Below are positions 26,442 through 35,890 of a stretch of 64,000 bases of DNA, piece after piece. The position numbers were made by a program, and so were the translations under genes. Position 1 is the first letter of the stretch. The number at the start of each line of letters is the position of its first letter. The notes under the pieces are model-generated. The model was given only the letters and a program-made list of their open reading frames with translations, had not been told where the DNA came from and did no database searches. The stretch is taken from the NCBI GenBank assembly GCA_019694735.1, contig JAIBBJ010000006.1:1-64000 (forward strand). Direction: 5' to 3'. The stretch comes from Gemmatimonadaceae bacterium. GTDB taxonomy: Bacteria > Gemmatimonadota > Gemmatimonadetes > Gemmatimonadales > Gemmatimonadaceae.

Positions 26442-27827
26442 TTACCAGGCCGTCACCGCCTCGAGCATGAAGCCGTTGAACTTGCCGTTGCTGCGGATGT
26501 CGCGGCGGGCGAAGCCGTCGTACGTCTGCGTCACGTACTCGGCCTTGAGCAGCAGGTTCGGCGTGAGGAACCAGCCGCCGCCGATGTTCGTGCGGTTGAC
26601 CGTCACGTCCGAGTTGTCCTGCAGCGTGGGGCCGGCGCCGCTGACGCCGAGGTCGCCCGAGAAGGTGTTGTAGCGCCCGCCGACGAAGAAGCTCTCACCG
26701 CGCCCGAAGCGGTACACCAGCTCGACCATGTTCTGGCTCACGTCGCGCTTCACCGTCTCGCTCGCGCGGCGGCCGGAGGCCTGCTCGACCATCCCGAAGA
26801 ACTCGAGACCGCGGAACTTCACGAACGGGTTGACCATGATGCTCGTCTGCTCGTCGCTGAACCCCGGGTCGATCATGCCCGAGCTCTTCTGGGCCGCTTC
26901 GGTCGCCTGGTAGTTCTCGAGCACGTAGTAGTAGCGCGAGCCGGCGCGGTCGCCGCCGTAGATCGTGTTGCTGATCGCGCTGCGCTGCCGGCGCCACGAG
27001 CCCGTGAGGCGCACGCGGAGATCGGCGTTGAGCTGCTTGTCGTAGCCGAGCTTCACCATGTGGGCCGGGTCCCGGTCATCCGGGCGCGCCAGCTGGCCGC
27101 GGATCTCGCCGTTCGTGATCGCGCCGACGAAGAGGAAGCCGTTCCGCTGCACCACCGCCTCGGCGCCCACCTCGGTGGTGAAGGCATCCATGATCGCGTT
27201 GCCGACGAACGGGTTGTAGATCGCCTGGCCGTTGTCGGACCGCTTGAAGTGGAAGTCGCCGTAGTTCACCTCGAAGTGGCCGATCTTCACCGTCGTGTAC
27301 TTCATCAGGTTGTTGAAGAGCGGCACGTCGAACGGCGACTCGTCGATCTGGATGAAGCCGTCCTTGACCCACGTCTCGTTGTGGTGGCGCGACGAGAGGT
27401 AGCTGGTCATCTGGACGCGGATCCCGGGCGCGAGCTGCGCGTTGAGGATCATGTTCGCGGTCGCGTTGTTGAAGCCGTGCCCGATCTGGATGAGGCGGTT
27501 GCGGTTCGCCGAGGCCGGCGTGCCGGCGTTGCCCGGCGACGGGTTCACCGCCGCGACGGCCACCGAGTCCGCGTCATTCGAGTGCGACAGGCCCTGGAAC
27601 TGCTGGGTGAAGGCCGCGCCGATCGTCATCTTGAACCCCTCGTAGGTCGCGCCCGCGACCTTCGGGGTCTCGAACATGTTCAGGCCACGCTTGTCCTGTG
27701 GCCGCGTGTACTGGATCACCATCGGCTGCGGATACTTCGCCTGGGCCGAATCGATCTGTTGCGCGCCGGCCGGGGCGGCCATCACCAGGCCGGCGGCGAT
27801 AAAGAGGAACGTACGGGAGTTGCGCAT
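26442..27827 (-). CDS. Outer-membrane porin-like barrel protein
   Basis: The 461-residue product has a signal peptide (1-22, AGAQQ) and about 16 predicted amphipathic strands with Tyr/Phe-rich girdles. It ends in aromatic Trp, the C-terminal signal read by the BAM machinery. Segments such as KIGHFEVNYGDFHFKRSDNG and GMVEQASGRR fit phosphate-selective/OprO-type porins loosely. It follows yceI by 37 bases on the same strand, so both are probably one transcript. Confidence 0.72.
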   Translation of the reverse strand: MRNSRTFLFIAAGLVMAAPAGAQQIDSAQAKYPQPMVIQYTRPQDKRGLNMFETPKVAGATYEGFKMTIGAAFTQQFQGLSHSNDADSVAVAAVNPSPGNAGTPASANRNRLIQIGHGFNNATANMILNAQLAPGIRVQMTSYLSSRHHNETWVKDGFIQIDESPFDVPLFNNLMKYTTVKIGHFEVNYGDFHFKRSDNGQAIYNPFVGNAIMDAFTTEVGAEAVVQRNGFLFVGAITNGEIRGQLARPDDRDPAHMVKLGYDKQLNADLRVRLTGSWRRQRSAISNTIYGGDRAGSRYYYVLENYQATEAAQKSSGMIDPGFSDEQTSIMVNPFVKFRGLEFFGMVEQASGRRASETVKRDVSQNMVELVYRFGRGESFFVGGRYNTFSGDLGVSGAGPTLQDNSDVTVNRTNIGGGWFLTPNLLLKAEYVTQTYDGFARRDIRSNGKFNGFMLEAVTAW

Positions 27828-27864
27828 AGGGACCTCTGGGGAAGGTGACCGGTCGGAATGCCGG

Positions 27865-28461
27865 TCAGGGTTGGAGCTGCAAGTCGAAGTTCACGAGGAT
27901 GGTGGGGTCGACCTTGAGGGCGCCCATCATCAGCTTGGGGGGCTCGACGGTCCACTCCGTCATGTTGAGCGCGTACTTGCCGGTCACCCGGAGCGCTCCG
28001 CCGGGGGCGGCTGCGTACTCCGCCGGGATCGAGATGGGCTTCGTGACGCCCTTGATCGTCAGCGTGCCGTTCAGCGGGCCCTTCACGGGCGCGCCCGCCG
28101 TGAGCTCGTAGCCGGTCAACGTGAAGACGATCGTCGGGAACTGCGTCCCGGCGAGGGCGCGCATCATGTGTCCGTTCATCGTCCCATTGGCGCAGTCCAG
28201 CTTCGCGGTCGGGAAGGTGAGCGTCACGGTCTTCACCGCCTTGTGGGCCTGCAACACGCCGGCGACGGCGCCCGGGTCCGCTTCGATGCGGGCGTCGATC
28301 TGCGTCGCCTTGCACGACCAGTCGCGCACCGTGGACTTGCCGTCGAACGAGAGCGTACTCTCGGGCCTCAGCTTGAGCGCGTCGACCAAGGGGCGCCAGG
28401 CCGCCGTGGCGGCCAGCGCGAGCAGGGCGGATGCGACTCCGCGGATGCCTCTGCTCATCAT
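27865..28461 (-). CDS. YceI-family periplasmic lipid-binding protein
   Basis: ATG at 28461 with GGAG eight bases upstream gives 198 residues. After a signal peptide (to about 25) the YceI lipocalin-like beta barrel is visible: STVRDWSCKATQIDARIE, FTLTGYELTAG, LTIKGVTKPISIPA and VKVDPTILVNFDL-like strands. YceI proteins bind long polyisoprenoid or amphiphilic molecules in the periplasm. A G9 run (28568-28576) lies about 107 bases upstream of the start. The porin gene downstream is probably co-transcribed. Confidence 0.85.
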   Translation of the reverse strand: MMSRGIRGVASALLALAATAAWRPLVDALKLRPESTLSFDGKSTVRDWSCKATQIDARIEADPGAVAGVLQAHKAVKTVTLTFPTAKLDCANGTMNGHMMRALAGTQFPTIVFTLTGYELTAGAPVKGPLNGTLTIKGVTKPISIPAEYAAAPGGALRVTGKYALNMTEWTVEPPKLMMGALKVDPTILVNFDLQLQP

Positions 28462-28604
28462 GGGGGGTACTCCGGCTCCAGGGGGGCGAACCGCGCACCG
28501 TGCGTGGTTCGTGGCCTGAACATCGCCGTCGGTACTTTCCCTGACAGTAGGGTCCTGCCGGAAGTTTGGGGGGGGGCTCCTGTCCTCCCCTCTCGGGGAT
28601 TCCC

Positions 28605-29459
28605 CTACCCCCGCTCGCAGGGCAGCGCGAGCGGGTACTGCGGCGCGTGCGTCCACCCGGTCAGCGTGAGGGTGGTGATGCCCAGCACCGGCATCCGGCT
28701 CTCGATCCGGATGGGGATGTGGCAACCGCCGTCATACAGGTGGAGCCGGATGATCCCGGTCCCCTTGTACCGCTTGGGGTCGCGGACCTCCATCTCGATC
28801 ACGCGGGTGCGGAAGGTGCCCGCCGGCGTCGTGATCGTATCGGTCCCCACGACGCGCACGATGGTCGGATTGCGGTCCGCATCGAAGTGGCGGGCGATCC
28901 GCAGCACCGTGTCCCGGTCCACCGGCAGGGTCCGGAGGAAGTACAGGAACGAGAGCTCATCGAGCGGTTGGTCGCTGGCGAGCGTGCCATGCGGCCCTTC
29001 CGCGTCCGTCCAGCGGTGGCCCGCGCGGTCGATCGTCACGCGTTCCTCGCTGTTCGAGAGGACATGGTGCTCGACCTTCTCGAACCGGACGATGGCCATC
29101 CGCTGAGGATCGAACCAGGAGCTCGTGCGGTCGGTGGCTCGGATCGGCCCCTTCCCGGCGCTGATCTCGGAGCGGAGCACCCAGATGGGCGGCCCCGGCT
29201 GCGCGAGCGGTCCCTCGACCCACATGCGGCCGGTCCCGACATCCCCGAGCCGTGAGATCCGCACCTGGTACGTGAGGGCCTCGCCGGGCGTGAACGGCAG
29301 GGTGGCCGCGGCGGGGACCGGGGGCGTGGGGGACGGCACCCCCTGCGCCGACACGGTGGTCGCTCGCGCGGCGGCGAGAGCGAGGCCGATCGTGGCCGCG
29401 CGCGCAGCGCAACGCACGCGGGAGTGTGCGGGGGGTCGGGAGCGGGGGGTGAGGGGCAT
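28605..29459 (-). CDS. DUF3108 periplasmic protein
   Basis: The ATG at 29459 gives 284 residues with a Ser/Arg-rich head and a signal segment ending near VSAQ (residue 39). The DUF3108 pattern is clear: FTPGEALTYQV near the start of the mature part, WFDPQRMAIVRFEK, LDELSFLYFLRTLP and TPAGTFRTRVIEMEV. Family members are secreted beta-rich proteins of unknown role. The start region lacks a strong ribosome site, so the exact start is uncertain. Confidence 0.72.
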   Translation of the reverse strand: MPLTPRSRPPAHSRVRCAARAATIGLALAAARATTVSAQGVPSPTPPVPAAATLPFTPGEALTYQVRISRLGDVGTGRMWVEGPLAQPGPPIWVLRSEISAGKGPIRATDRTSSWFDPQRMAIVRFEKVEHHVLSNSEERVTIDRAGHRWTDAEGPHGTLASDQPLDELSFLYFLRTLPVDRDTVLRIARHFDADRNPTIVRVVGTDTITTPAGTFRTRVIEMEVRDPKRYKGTGIIRLHLYDGGCHIPIRIESRMPVLGITTLTLTGWTHAPQYPLALPCERG

Positions 29460-29562
29460 CACGGAGGGGGAAGCTGTCCTGTCGTACCCGGCCGGTGCCA
29501 GCGGGGGGCGCCCGACCGCCTGCCGGGGCTCCTCCCACACGGCGCGCCGGCCCGGATGCGAG

Positions 29563-29597
29563 GACGGGGGGCGGCCGCGCCGCGGCCACCCCCCGTC
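29563..29597 (-). terminator. GC-rich hairpin after pilC
   Basis: Outer arms 29563-29571 and 29589-29597 (nine bases) continue, after one C-A mismatch, as a seven-base inner stem. It lies 20 bases after the pilC stop and closes the comEA-pilB-pilT-pilC cluster. Confidence 0.6.
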
Positions 29598-29617
29598 CCG
29601 TCCCGACGGCCCGCGCC

Positions 29618-30814
29618 CTACTGCACCGCGTTGATCATGTCGAAGATCGGCAGGTACATCGCGACGACCATGCCGCCGACGACGACGCCGAGGAAGACGA
29701 TCATCATCGGCTCGAGGAGCGAGAGCAGGCCCGACACCGCGGCGTCGACCTCCTCGTCGTAGAAGTCGGCGATCTTGGAGAGCATCTCGTCGAGTCCGCC
29801 GGTCTGTTCGCCGACGGCGATCATCGAGATCACCATCGGCGGGAAGACGCCGGACTTGGCGAGAGGAGCGGAGATCGTGTCGCCGCCCGCGATCGACGAG
29901 CGCGAGGCCAGGATCGCGTCCGACACGACGCGGTTGCCGGCGGTCTTCGCCGTGATCTCGAGGCCGTCGAGGATGCTGACGCCGGAGCTGATGAGCGTAC
30001 CGAGCGTGCGGGTGAAGCGCGACACCGCGGACTTGCGGAGCACATCGCCGAGCACGGGGGCCTTGAGCATCAGCGCGTCGACCTTGAGCTGCCCGTTGGC
30101 GGTCGCATAGTAGCTCTTGAAGCCGCGGAAGCCGAAGAACACCGCCGCGATGAGCAGCCACCAGTAGCCCTGCAGGAACTCCGACATGCCGATGACGATG
30201 CGCGTCGGCAGCGGCAGCGCGAGGCCGACCGACGCGAACATGCTCTGGAAGGTCGGGATGACGAAGATGAGGAGGACGATGATGGCCGTGGCGGCGACGC
30301 CCATGATGACGCCGGGATAGATCATCGCGCCCTTCACCTTGCGGACGAGGGCGTCGTTCTTCTCCATGAACGTCGCGAGGCGCATCAGGATGGTGTCCAG
30401 GATACCGCCGGCCTCGCCGGCCGCGACCATGTTCACGTAGAGCTCGGTGAACGCGTTCGGGTGCTTGGCGAGCGCGTCGGCGACCGTGTGGCCGGACTCG
30501 ACGTCGAACACCACCTGCCGGGTCACGTTCTGCAGGACCGGGTTCTCGGACTGCTTGGAGAGGATGTCGAGGGCCTGGACGAGCGGGAGGCCCGAGTTGA
30601 TCATCGTCGAGAACTGCCGGGTGAAGATCACGATGTCGCGCATCGCGATCGAGCCCTTGGTCTTGCTCGGCGTCTTGGACTGCTCCTCCACCTTCACGAC
30701 GTTCATGCGCATCTTCTTCAGCTGCGCGACGGCGTCGTCCTTGGAGGTGGCCTCGATGGTGGCGCTCTTCAGCTCACCTTGGGCGGTCCGTGCGGTATAG
30801 GCGAAAGCGGGCAT
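29618..30814 (-). CDS. pilC: Type IV pilus platform protein PilC
   Basis: This 398-residue protein has two GspF/PilC domains with the usual three membrane helices (near residues 165-190, 215-235 and 370-395). Conserved segments include FTRQFSTMINSGLPLVQAL and AVGEQTGGLDEML, repeated as MVAAGEAGGILD in the first domain. PilC is the inner-membrane rotor turned by PilB and PilT. It starts 21 bases after the pilT stop. The N-terminus is a compact 55-residue cytoplasmic domain, normal for PilC. Confidence 0.95.
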   Translation of the reverse strand: MPAFAYTARTAQGELKSATIEATSKDDAVAQLKKMRMNVVKVEEQSKTPSKTKGSIAMRDIVIFTRQFSTMINSGLPLVQALDILSKQSENPVLQNVTRQVVFDVESGHTVADALAKHPNAFTELYVNMVAAGEAGGILDTILMRLATFMEKNDALVRKVKGAMIYPGVIMGVAATAIIVLLIFVIPTFQSMFASVGLALPLPTRIVIGMSEFLQGYWWLLIAAVFFGFRGFKSYYATANGQLKVDALMLKAPVLGDVLRKSAVSRFTRTLGTLISSGVSILDGLEITAKTAGNRVVSDAILASRSSIAGGDTISAPLAKSGVFPPMVISMIAVGEQTGGLDEMLSKIADFYDEEVDAAVSGLLSLLEPMMIVFLGVVVGGMVVAMYLPIFDMINAVQ

Positions 30815-30835
30815 GCGGGGTCTCCGGGGTCAGGG

Positions 30836-31999
30836 TCAGCGGCGGAGGCCGCCGGCCATCGCACCGCCCTTCGCGGGGGCCGTCGCCGACGGCGCCTCCT
30901 CGATGGCGGTCTTGCCGATCATGCGCAGGAACTCGTTCGGGTCGCTCGAGACGCGGAGGCACTCGTCCTCGTTGACCTCCTTGGCGACGTACAGCTGGTA
31001 GAGCGCGTCGTTGAGCGTCTGCATCCCGTGCTTCTTGCCCGACTGCATCGACGAGTAGATCTGGTGGATCTTGTCGTCGCGGATGAGGGCGCGGATCGCC
31101 GGCGTCACGACGAGGATCTCGGCCGCCATCACGCGGCCCTTGCCCGAGCGCTTGGGCAGGAGCGTCTGGGTGATGATCCCCTCGAGCACGAATGCGAGCT
31201 GGGCGCGGACCTGCGCCTGCTGGTGGCTCGGGAAGACGTCGATGATGCGGTTGATCGCCTCGGCCGCCGAGTTCGTGTGCAGCGTGGCGAACGCGAGGTG
31301 GCCCGTCTCGGCGATGGTGAGGCCGGCGTGGATCGTCTCGTGGTCGCGCATCTCGCCCACCAGCACGACGTCGGGGTCCTCGCGCAGCGCGTACTTGAGG
31401 GCGTTGGCGAACGACTTGGTGTCGCTGCCGACCTCGCGCTGGTTGACGATGCACCCCTGGTGCCGGTGGATGAACTCGATCGGGTCCTCGACCGTGAGGA
31501 TGTGTCCCTTCCGCTCGCGGTTGATCTTGTCGATCATCGCGGCGAGCGTGGTGGACTTGCCCGACCCGGTCGGACCGGTGACGAGGACCAGGCCGCGCGG
31601 CTTCTCGGCGAGGCGCGCGATCACCGGCGGCAGGCTGAGGTCGGCGAACGTCTTGATGTTGAACGGGATCTGCCGCATCACGATCGAGACGCAGCCGCGC
31701 TGCTTGAAGCAGTTGCCGCGGAAGCGCGCCAGGTTCTGGATGCCGAACGAGAAGTCGAGCTCGTCCTCCATCTCGAACCGCTTCTTCTGGTTCTCGGTGA
31801 GCACCGAGTAGGCCAACTGCAGCGTGTCCTTCGGCTGGAGGACGATCTCCTGCCGGGACGACTGGATGTCGCCGTCGATGCGCATCTTCGGGCGCTCGCC
31901 GGCGGTGATGTGCAGGTCGGACGCGCCGCGCTCGATCATCTCCTCGAGGAGCGTGCGGAGGTTGACCTGGGAGACGGCGGGGGTCGAGGGTGCGGTCAT
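30836..31999 (-). CDS. pilT: Type IV pilus retraction ATPase PilT
   Basis: The 387-residue protein has an N-terminal PAS-like domain and a RecA-like ATPase core. Walker A is GPTGSGKS (142-149), with Asp and His boxes (GEMRDHETIH, ATLHTNSA) following. The PilT-specific AIRNLIRE motif appears as AIRALIRDDKIHQI, which is needed for retraction. The C-terminal Ala/Pro/Ser tail (about 30 residues) is longer than usual. It lies between pilB and pilC, which suits coordinated extension and retraction. Confidence 0.95.
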   Translation of the reverse strand: MTAPSTPAVSQVNLRTLLEEMIERGASDLHITAGERPKMRIDGDIQSSRQEIVLQPKDTLQLAYSVLTENQKKRFEMEDELDFSFGIQNLARFRGNCFKQRGCVSIVMRQIPFNIKTFADLSLPPVIARLAEKPRGLVLVTGPTGSGKSTTLAAMIDKINRERKGHILTVEDPIEFIHRHQGCIVNQREVGSDTKSFANALKYALREDPDVVLVGEMRDHETIHAGLTIAETGHLAFATLHTNSAAEAINRIIDVFPSHQQAQVRAQLAFVLEGIITQTLLPKRSGKGRVMAAEILVVTPAIRALIRDDKIHQIYSSMQSGKKHGMQTLNDALYQLYVAKEVNEDECLRVSSDPNEFLRMIGKTAIEEAPSATAPAKGGAMAGGLRR

Positions 32000-32024
32000 G
32001 CTCGGTGGGGGAGGGGGGCGGGCG

Positions 32025-33854
32025 TCAGGCGCCGGTCTCGCGGACGACCTGCTCGAGCGTCGTGATGCCCTTCCAGACCTTGATGAGGCCGTCCATGCGC
32101 AACGTCAGCATGCCGCCCTCGATCGCGGCGTCCTTGATCTCGGCGGCCCCGACGTTCTGGAGGATCAGCTTGCGCAGCGAGGGCGTCATGAACATGACCT
32201 CGTAGGCACCCTGCCGACCCTTCAAGCCGGTGCCGTTGCACGTGTCACAACCCTTGCCCTTGAAGAAGGGCATGTCCATCACGCGCGTGTCCACCGTCAC
32301 CTTCTCGAGGTACGGGGCGGCGTCCTTCGGCGCGCGCGCGACCATGTTCGCCACCGCCTCCTCCGTGAACCGGAGGTCGCGGAGCGTCGTCTCGGTCGTG
32401 ACCTTCGCCGCCTCGAACTCCTCGGCGGTCGGCTTGTACGGGGCCTTGCAGTTGCCGCAGATGCGGCGGAGCAGGCGCTGGGCGAGCACGAGGTTGAGCG
32501 CCGACGACACGTTGAACGGCTCGAGGCCCATGTCCAGCAGGCGCGTCACCGTCTCGGCGGCCGAGTTCGTGTGGAGGGTCGAGAGCACCAGGTGGCCGGT
32601 GAGCGCCGCCTTGATCGCGATGCCGCCGGTCTCGAGGTCGCGGATCTCGCCGACCATGATGATGTTCGGGTCCTGCCGCAGGAACGCCTTCAGCGCCGCG
32701 GCGAAGGTCATCCCGATCTCGTTGCGCACCAGCACCTGGTTGACGCCGTAGAGGTTGTACTCCACGGGGTCCTCGGCGGTCATGATGTTGGTGTCGACCG
32801 AGTTCACCTTGCTGATGCAGGAGTAGAGCGTCGTCGTCTTGCCGGAGCCCGTCGGGCCGGTGACCAGCACCATGCCGTACGGGTTCATCACCGCCTCCAT
32901 CAACTCCTTCTCGGCGCGCGGCTCGATGCCGAACTTCTCGAGGTCGAGCGTCAGGTTCCCCTTGTCGAGGATCCGGAGCACGACCTTCTCGCCGAAGAGC
33001 GTCGGGAGGGTGGAGACGCGGTAGTCGATGACCTTCTTGCCCATCTTGAGCTTGATGCGCCCGTCCTGCGGGACGCGCCGCTCGGCGATGTTGAGCGCCG
33101 ACATGATCTTGAAACGCGAGATCAGGGCGGGCTGCATCTTCTTCGGCGGCCGCATCACCTCCTGGAGCGCGCCGTCGATCCGGTAGCGCACGCGGAGGTC
33201 GTGCTCGAAGCACTCGAAGTGGATGTCGGAGGCGCCACGCTTCACCGCGTCGGTGAGGATCGCGTTGATGAGCTTGACCACCGGGGCGTCGTCCACCGCG
33301 GCGGCGAGCGCCGTGGCCGACATCTCCTCTTCCTTGTCCTCGACGACCTCGAGGTCCTCGCTCTCCAGCCCCTCGATCTCGGAGAGGAGCTGGGACATCT
33401 GCACGTCGCTCGACTCGAAGTTCTTCTCGATGACGTTGCGGAGCGTGAACTCGCCCGCGAGGACCGGGAAGATGTCGTAGCGGGTGATGAACTTGAGGTC
33501 CTCGATCACGCCGAGGTTCGTCGGGTCCGCCATCGCGACCGTGAGCGTGCGCCCGTCGCGCTTGAGGGGCAGCACGAGGTTCTTCGTCGCCAGGTCGGCC
33601 GGCACGAGCTTCACGATCTTCGCGTCGACCTCGAACTTCGACAGGTCGACCGCCGGCATCTTGTACTGCCGCGCCAGGGTGCGGACCAGGTCGTTCTCCT
33701 GGATGAAGCCGAGCTTCACCAGGTTGTAGCCCACCCGCGTCCCGTTCTGCCGCTGCTCGTCGAGCGCCTTCTGGACCTGCTCGCGCGTGACGAGACCCTC
33801 CTTCATCAGGAGGTCCCCGACCCGTTCCGAATTCGAGGAGGCGGCAGTGGCCAT
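32025..33854 (-). CDS. pilB: Type IV pilus extension ATPase PilB
   Basis: With ATG at 33854 the product has 609 residues; a GTG at 33863 would add three. An N-terminal MshEN-like domain (about 8-160) precedes a linker of acidic residues and the GspE ATPase core. Walker A is GPTGSGKT (333-340). The later core carries GEIRDLETGG and STLHTNSA. A four-Cys zinc site is visible (CGNC and CDTC). MshEN domains bind c-di-GMP in related proteins; whether this one does is inference. It starts 98 bases after the ComEA-like gene. Confidence 0.95.
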   Translation of the reverse strand: MATAASSNSERVGDLLMKEGLVTREQVQKALDEQRQNGTRVGYNLVKLGFIQENDLVRTLARQYKMPAVDLSKFEVDAKIVKLVPADLATKNLVLPLKRDGRTLTVAMADPTNLGVIEDLKFITRYDIFPVLAGEFTLRNVIEKNFESSDVQMSQLLSEIEGLESEDLEVVEDKEEEMSATALAAAVDDAPVVKLINAILTDAVKRGASDIHFECFEHDLRVRYRIDGALQEVMRPPKKMQPALISRFKIMSALNIAERRVPQDGRIKLKMGKKVIDYRVSTLPTLFGEKVVLRILDKGNLTLDLEKFGIEPRAEKELMEAVMNPYGMVLVTGPTGSGKTTTLYSCISKVNSVDTNIMTAEDPVEYNLYGVNQVLVRNEIGMTFAAALKAFLRQDPNIIMVGEIRDLETGGIAIKAALTGHLVLSTLHTNSAAETVTRLLDMGLEPFNVSSALNLVLAQRLLRRICGNCKAPYKPTAEEFEAAKVTTETTLRDLRFTEEAVANMVARAPKDAAPYLEKVTVDTRVMDMPFFKGKGCDTCNGTGLKGRQGAYEVMFMTPSLRKLILQNVGAAEIKDAAIEGGMLTLRMDGLIKVWKGITTLEQVVRETGA

Positions 33855-33952
33855 GGACGTCACGGTGGCTCAGGACACGACGGACCCCCGGGCGGCGGCC
33901 GCCGACCCGAGGGAGGGAGTGCGGTGAAGGTGCCCGGCGTACGGACGCAGTG

Positions 33953-34552
33953 TCAAGGATGACGCCGCGCCCGCCGCACGACGGGAACCTCCGTGTCGGG
34001 AGGACGAGGCGAACCGGAAAACGTGACATGCGGCCGGAGGCGCGCGACGAGCGCCGGACCGATGCCCGCCACCCGGGCCAGCGCCTCGACGGACCCGAAG
34101 GGCCCCCGCCGCGCCCGGTCCTCGACGATTCGCCCCGCCAGCGCCGGGCCGATCCCGGGCAACTGCTCCAGCGTGGCGGCGTCCGCGACATCCACGTCGA
34201 CCCGCACCAGCGCCTCGGGTGCGCGGGGGGTCGCGACCGCCTCCGAGGCCGACTGGCGTCCGCCACCCGGCAAGACGCCGGCCGTCGGGTCGATCGCCGG
34301 CCTCCTGCCCCGCGAGCGCGCACCCGGCGAAAGCGCCCGGCCGGGATCCGGCGGCGCGGCCCGCGCGGGGGACCGGCGAGCGCCTCCGCTCGCGATCGCG
34401 GAATCGACCGCGGCCAGCTGCGAGGCCAAGCCGATCCGGTCCCCGGGATCCGCAGGGCGCTCACGCGCCACCGCCCGGACCCCGACGCCGAGCACGGCGA
34501 TCGTCGCAAGGAAGAGAAGCGCTTTGCGCTCGTCGGGCGTCGGCACCGGCAT
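33953..34552 (-). CDS. ComEA-like DNA-binding protein (helix-hairpin-helix)
   Basis: The ATG at 34552 gives 199 residues: a short head, one membrane helix (about residues 12-28), a Pro/Arg/Gly-rich linker and a C-terminal double helix-hairpin-helix domain (LEQLPGIGPALAGRIVEDR and VAGIGPALVARLRP). This is the ComEA layout, which binds incoming DNA in the periplasm during natural transformation. An upstream ATG at 34624 would add 24 basic residues. Its place before pilB-pilT-pilC links it to pilus-driven DNA uptake. Confidence 0.75.
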   Translation of the reverse strand: MPVPTPDERKALLFLATIAVLGVGVRAVARERPADPGDRIGLASQLAAVDSAIASGGARRSPARAAPPDPGRALSPGARSRGRRPAIDPTAGVLPGGGRQSASEAVATPRAPEALVRVDVDVADAATLEQLPGIGPALAGRIVEDRARRGPFGSVEALARVAGIGPALVARLRPHVTFSGSPRPPDTEVPVVRRARRHP

Positions 34553-34762
34553 ACGCTGCCGCCGATGCCGCGGGCTGCAGGTACCCGAACGTGGCCGCTT
34601 GGGGCCAATCCTGTCGGCGCGCATGTCCTGTTTAGGGCTGGACACGCCGTGCCACTCCATGGCGTCACCCGTTCTCAGCCGCGCATGGGGCCGCGGCAGT
34701 TCTCGCTACACGACCCCGAAGTTGCCAACCGGTATCATGATGGTGGCCCATTACTGCTGTTC

Positions 34763-35740
34763 TTAGGGCGCTTCTACCGCGCGTATTACCGCGACAGCGA
34801 CGTCTCCCACGATTCCCAACGTTCGTCTGGACACCTTGTCCGGCGTGTCCTCGGTCGAATGATGCCAAGGGTAATCGAGATCGATCACATCGATCACGCG
34901 GAGTCCCTTCCGCTGGAGCGGGAGGTGGTCGTCGGTGATCTCGTAGCCGCCGCGATTCGTGAAGACCGCCCCGTGGCCGCGCTCGGCCGCCACCGACCAG
35001 ACCCGCTGCAGGACCTCCGGCGCCCCCTGGGCCGACCACGTCTCCTGCAGGAACACCGGTGCGGCGTCCCCCACCATGTCCCAGAGCACGCCGAGCATCG
35101 GCGAGTACCCGGGCGACGGCAGGTGGTCCGCGAAGTAGGTCGCGCCGATCAGGACGTCCGTGTTCGTCTCGAAACTGCCCCAGTCCTCACCGTCCACGAA
35201 GAGCAGGTCGACTCCGACCGACGGCGCCCTCGCACGCAGCGCGTCGGCGACCCCGAGGAGGATCGCCACGCCGGACCCCCCGTCGTTGGCGCCCGGGATG
35301 GGCGTATGCACCTTCGAGCGATCGGCGTCCCGCTCGGCGGTCGGACGCGTGTCCCAATGCGCGAGATAGAGCACCCGCCGCGCGTCCGCCGGCCGGAATC
35401 GAGCCAGGATGTTCCGCATCGGCAGCCGCTGGCCGTCCGCGGTCGTGTGCGTCCACTCCTGCACGAGGACCGTGTCGGCGCGGGCACGCAGGGCGGCGAC
35501 GAGCCAGTCCCCCATCGCCCGGTGGCCGGCCGTGCCCGGCACCCGCGGCCCGAAGGCGACTTGCCGCTCGACGCGCGCGAATGCCGTGTCGGCATCGAAT
35601 TCCGAAGGGAGCGCCTGGGTCGCGTCGGGCGCGCGTTCCCCGGCGCGTTCCCCGCCGCAGGCGATGAGGGCGACGGTGAGCCCCACGAGGGGGGCGCGTG
35701 CGATGATGCGGCGCGCGAAGGCGGACGGGCGAGGCGGCAC
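34763..35740 (-). CDS. M28/glutaminyl-cyclase-like exported zinc enzyme
   Basis: GTG at 35740 with GGGAG five bases upstream gives 325 residues. A lipoprotein signal ends at LTVALIAC. Zinc ligands appear as LAHWDTRP, GANDGGSGVA and VDGEDWG, and a late His in YPWHHSTEDTPD. The GANDGGSG/DGEDWG pair is closer to glutaminyl-peptide cyclotransferases than to ordinary aminopeptidases, so pyroglutamate formation on exported proteins is possible. A divergent promoter region at 35833-35840 separates it from lptF. Confidence 0.82.
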   Translation of the reverse strand: MPPRPSAFARRIIARAPLVGLTVALIACGGERAGERAPDATQALPSEFDADTAFARVERQVAFGPRVPGTAGHRAMGDWLVAALRARADTVLVQEWTHTTADGQRLPMRNILARFRPADARRVLYLAHWDTRPTAERDADRSKVHTPIPGANDGGSGVAILLGVADALRARAPSVGVDLLFVDGEDWGSFETNTDVLIGATYFADHLPSPGYSPMLGVLWDMVGDAAPVFLQETWSAQGAPEVLQRVWSVAAERGHGAVFTNRGGYEITDDHLPLQRKGLRVIDVIDLDYPWHHSTEDTPDKVSRRTLGIVGDVAVAVIRAVEAP

Positions 35741-35832
35741 CTGGACTCCCGGGCGGGCGCCCGAACCGGTGGTGGCGGGGTATCCACGGGGCCGTGCGGT
35801 CACGACGGCCTTGCCCCGCCGAGGAGGCTCGG

Positions 35833-35840
35833 TGGAATAT
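35833..35840. promoter_or_regulatory. Possible divergent -10 elements, M28 gene / lptF
   Basis: The sequence AATATACG gives TATATT on the minus strand (35833-35838) and TATACG on the plus strand (35835-35840). It is the only AT-rich spot in the 150-base gap. No clear -35 elements. Confidence 0.35.
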
Positions 35841-35890
35841 ACGTGGTTGCGCCGCCCGGCCGTGCGCGGCCGTACCCCCACCCTTCCGGC

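Noticed and set aside
29460-29562. Sigma-54 or other promoter for the DUF3108 gene
   Set aside because: No GG-N10-GC pair with fitting flanks and no -10-like hexamer stands out in the interval.
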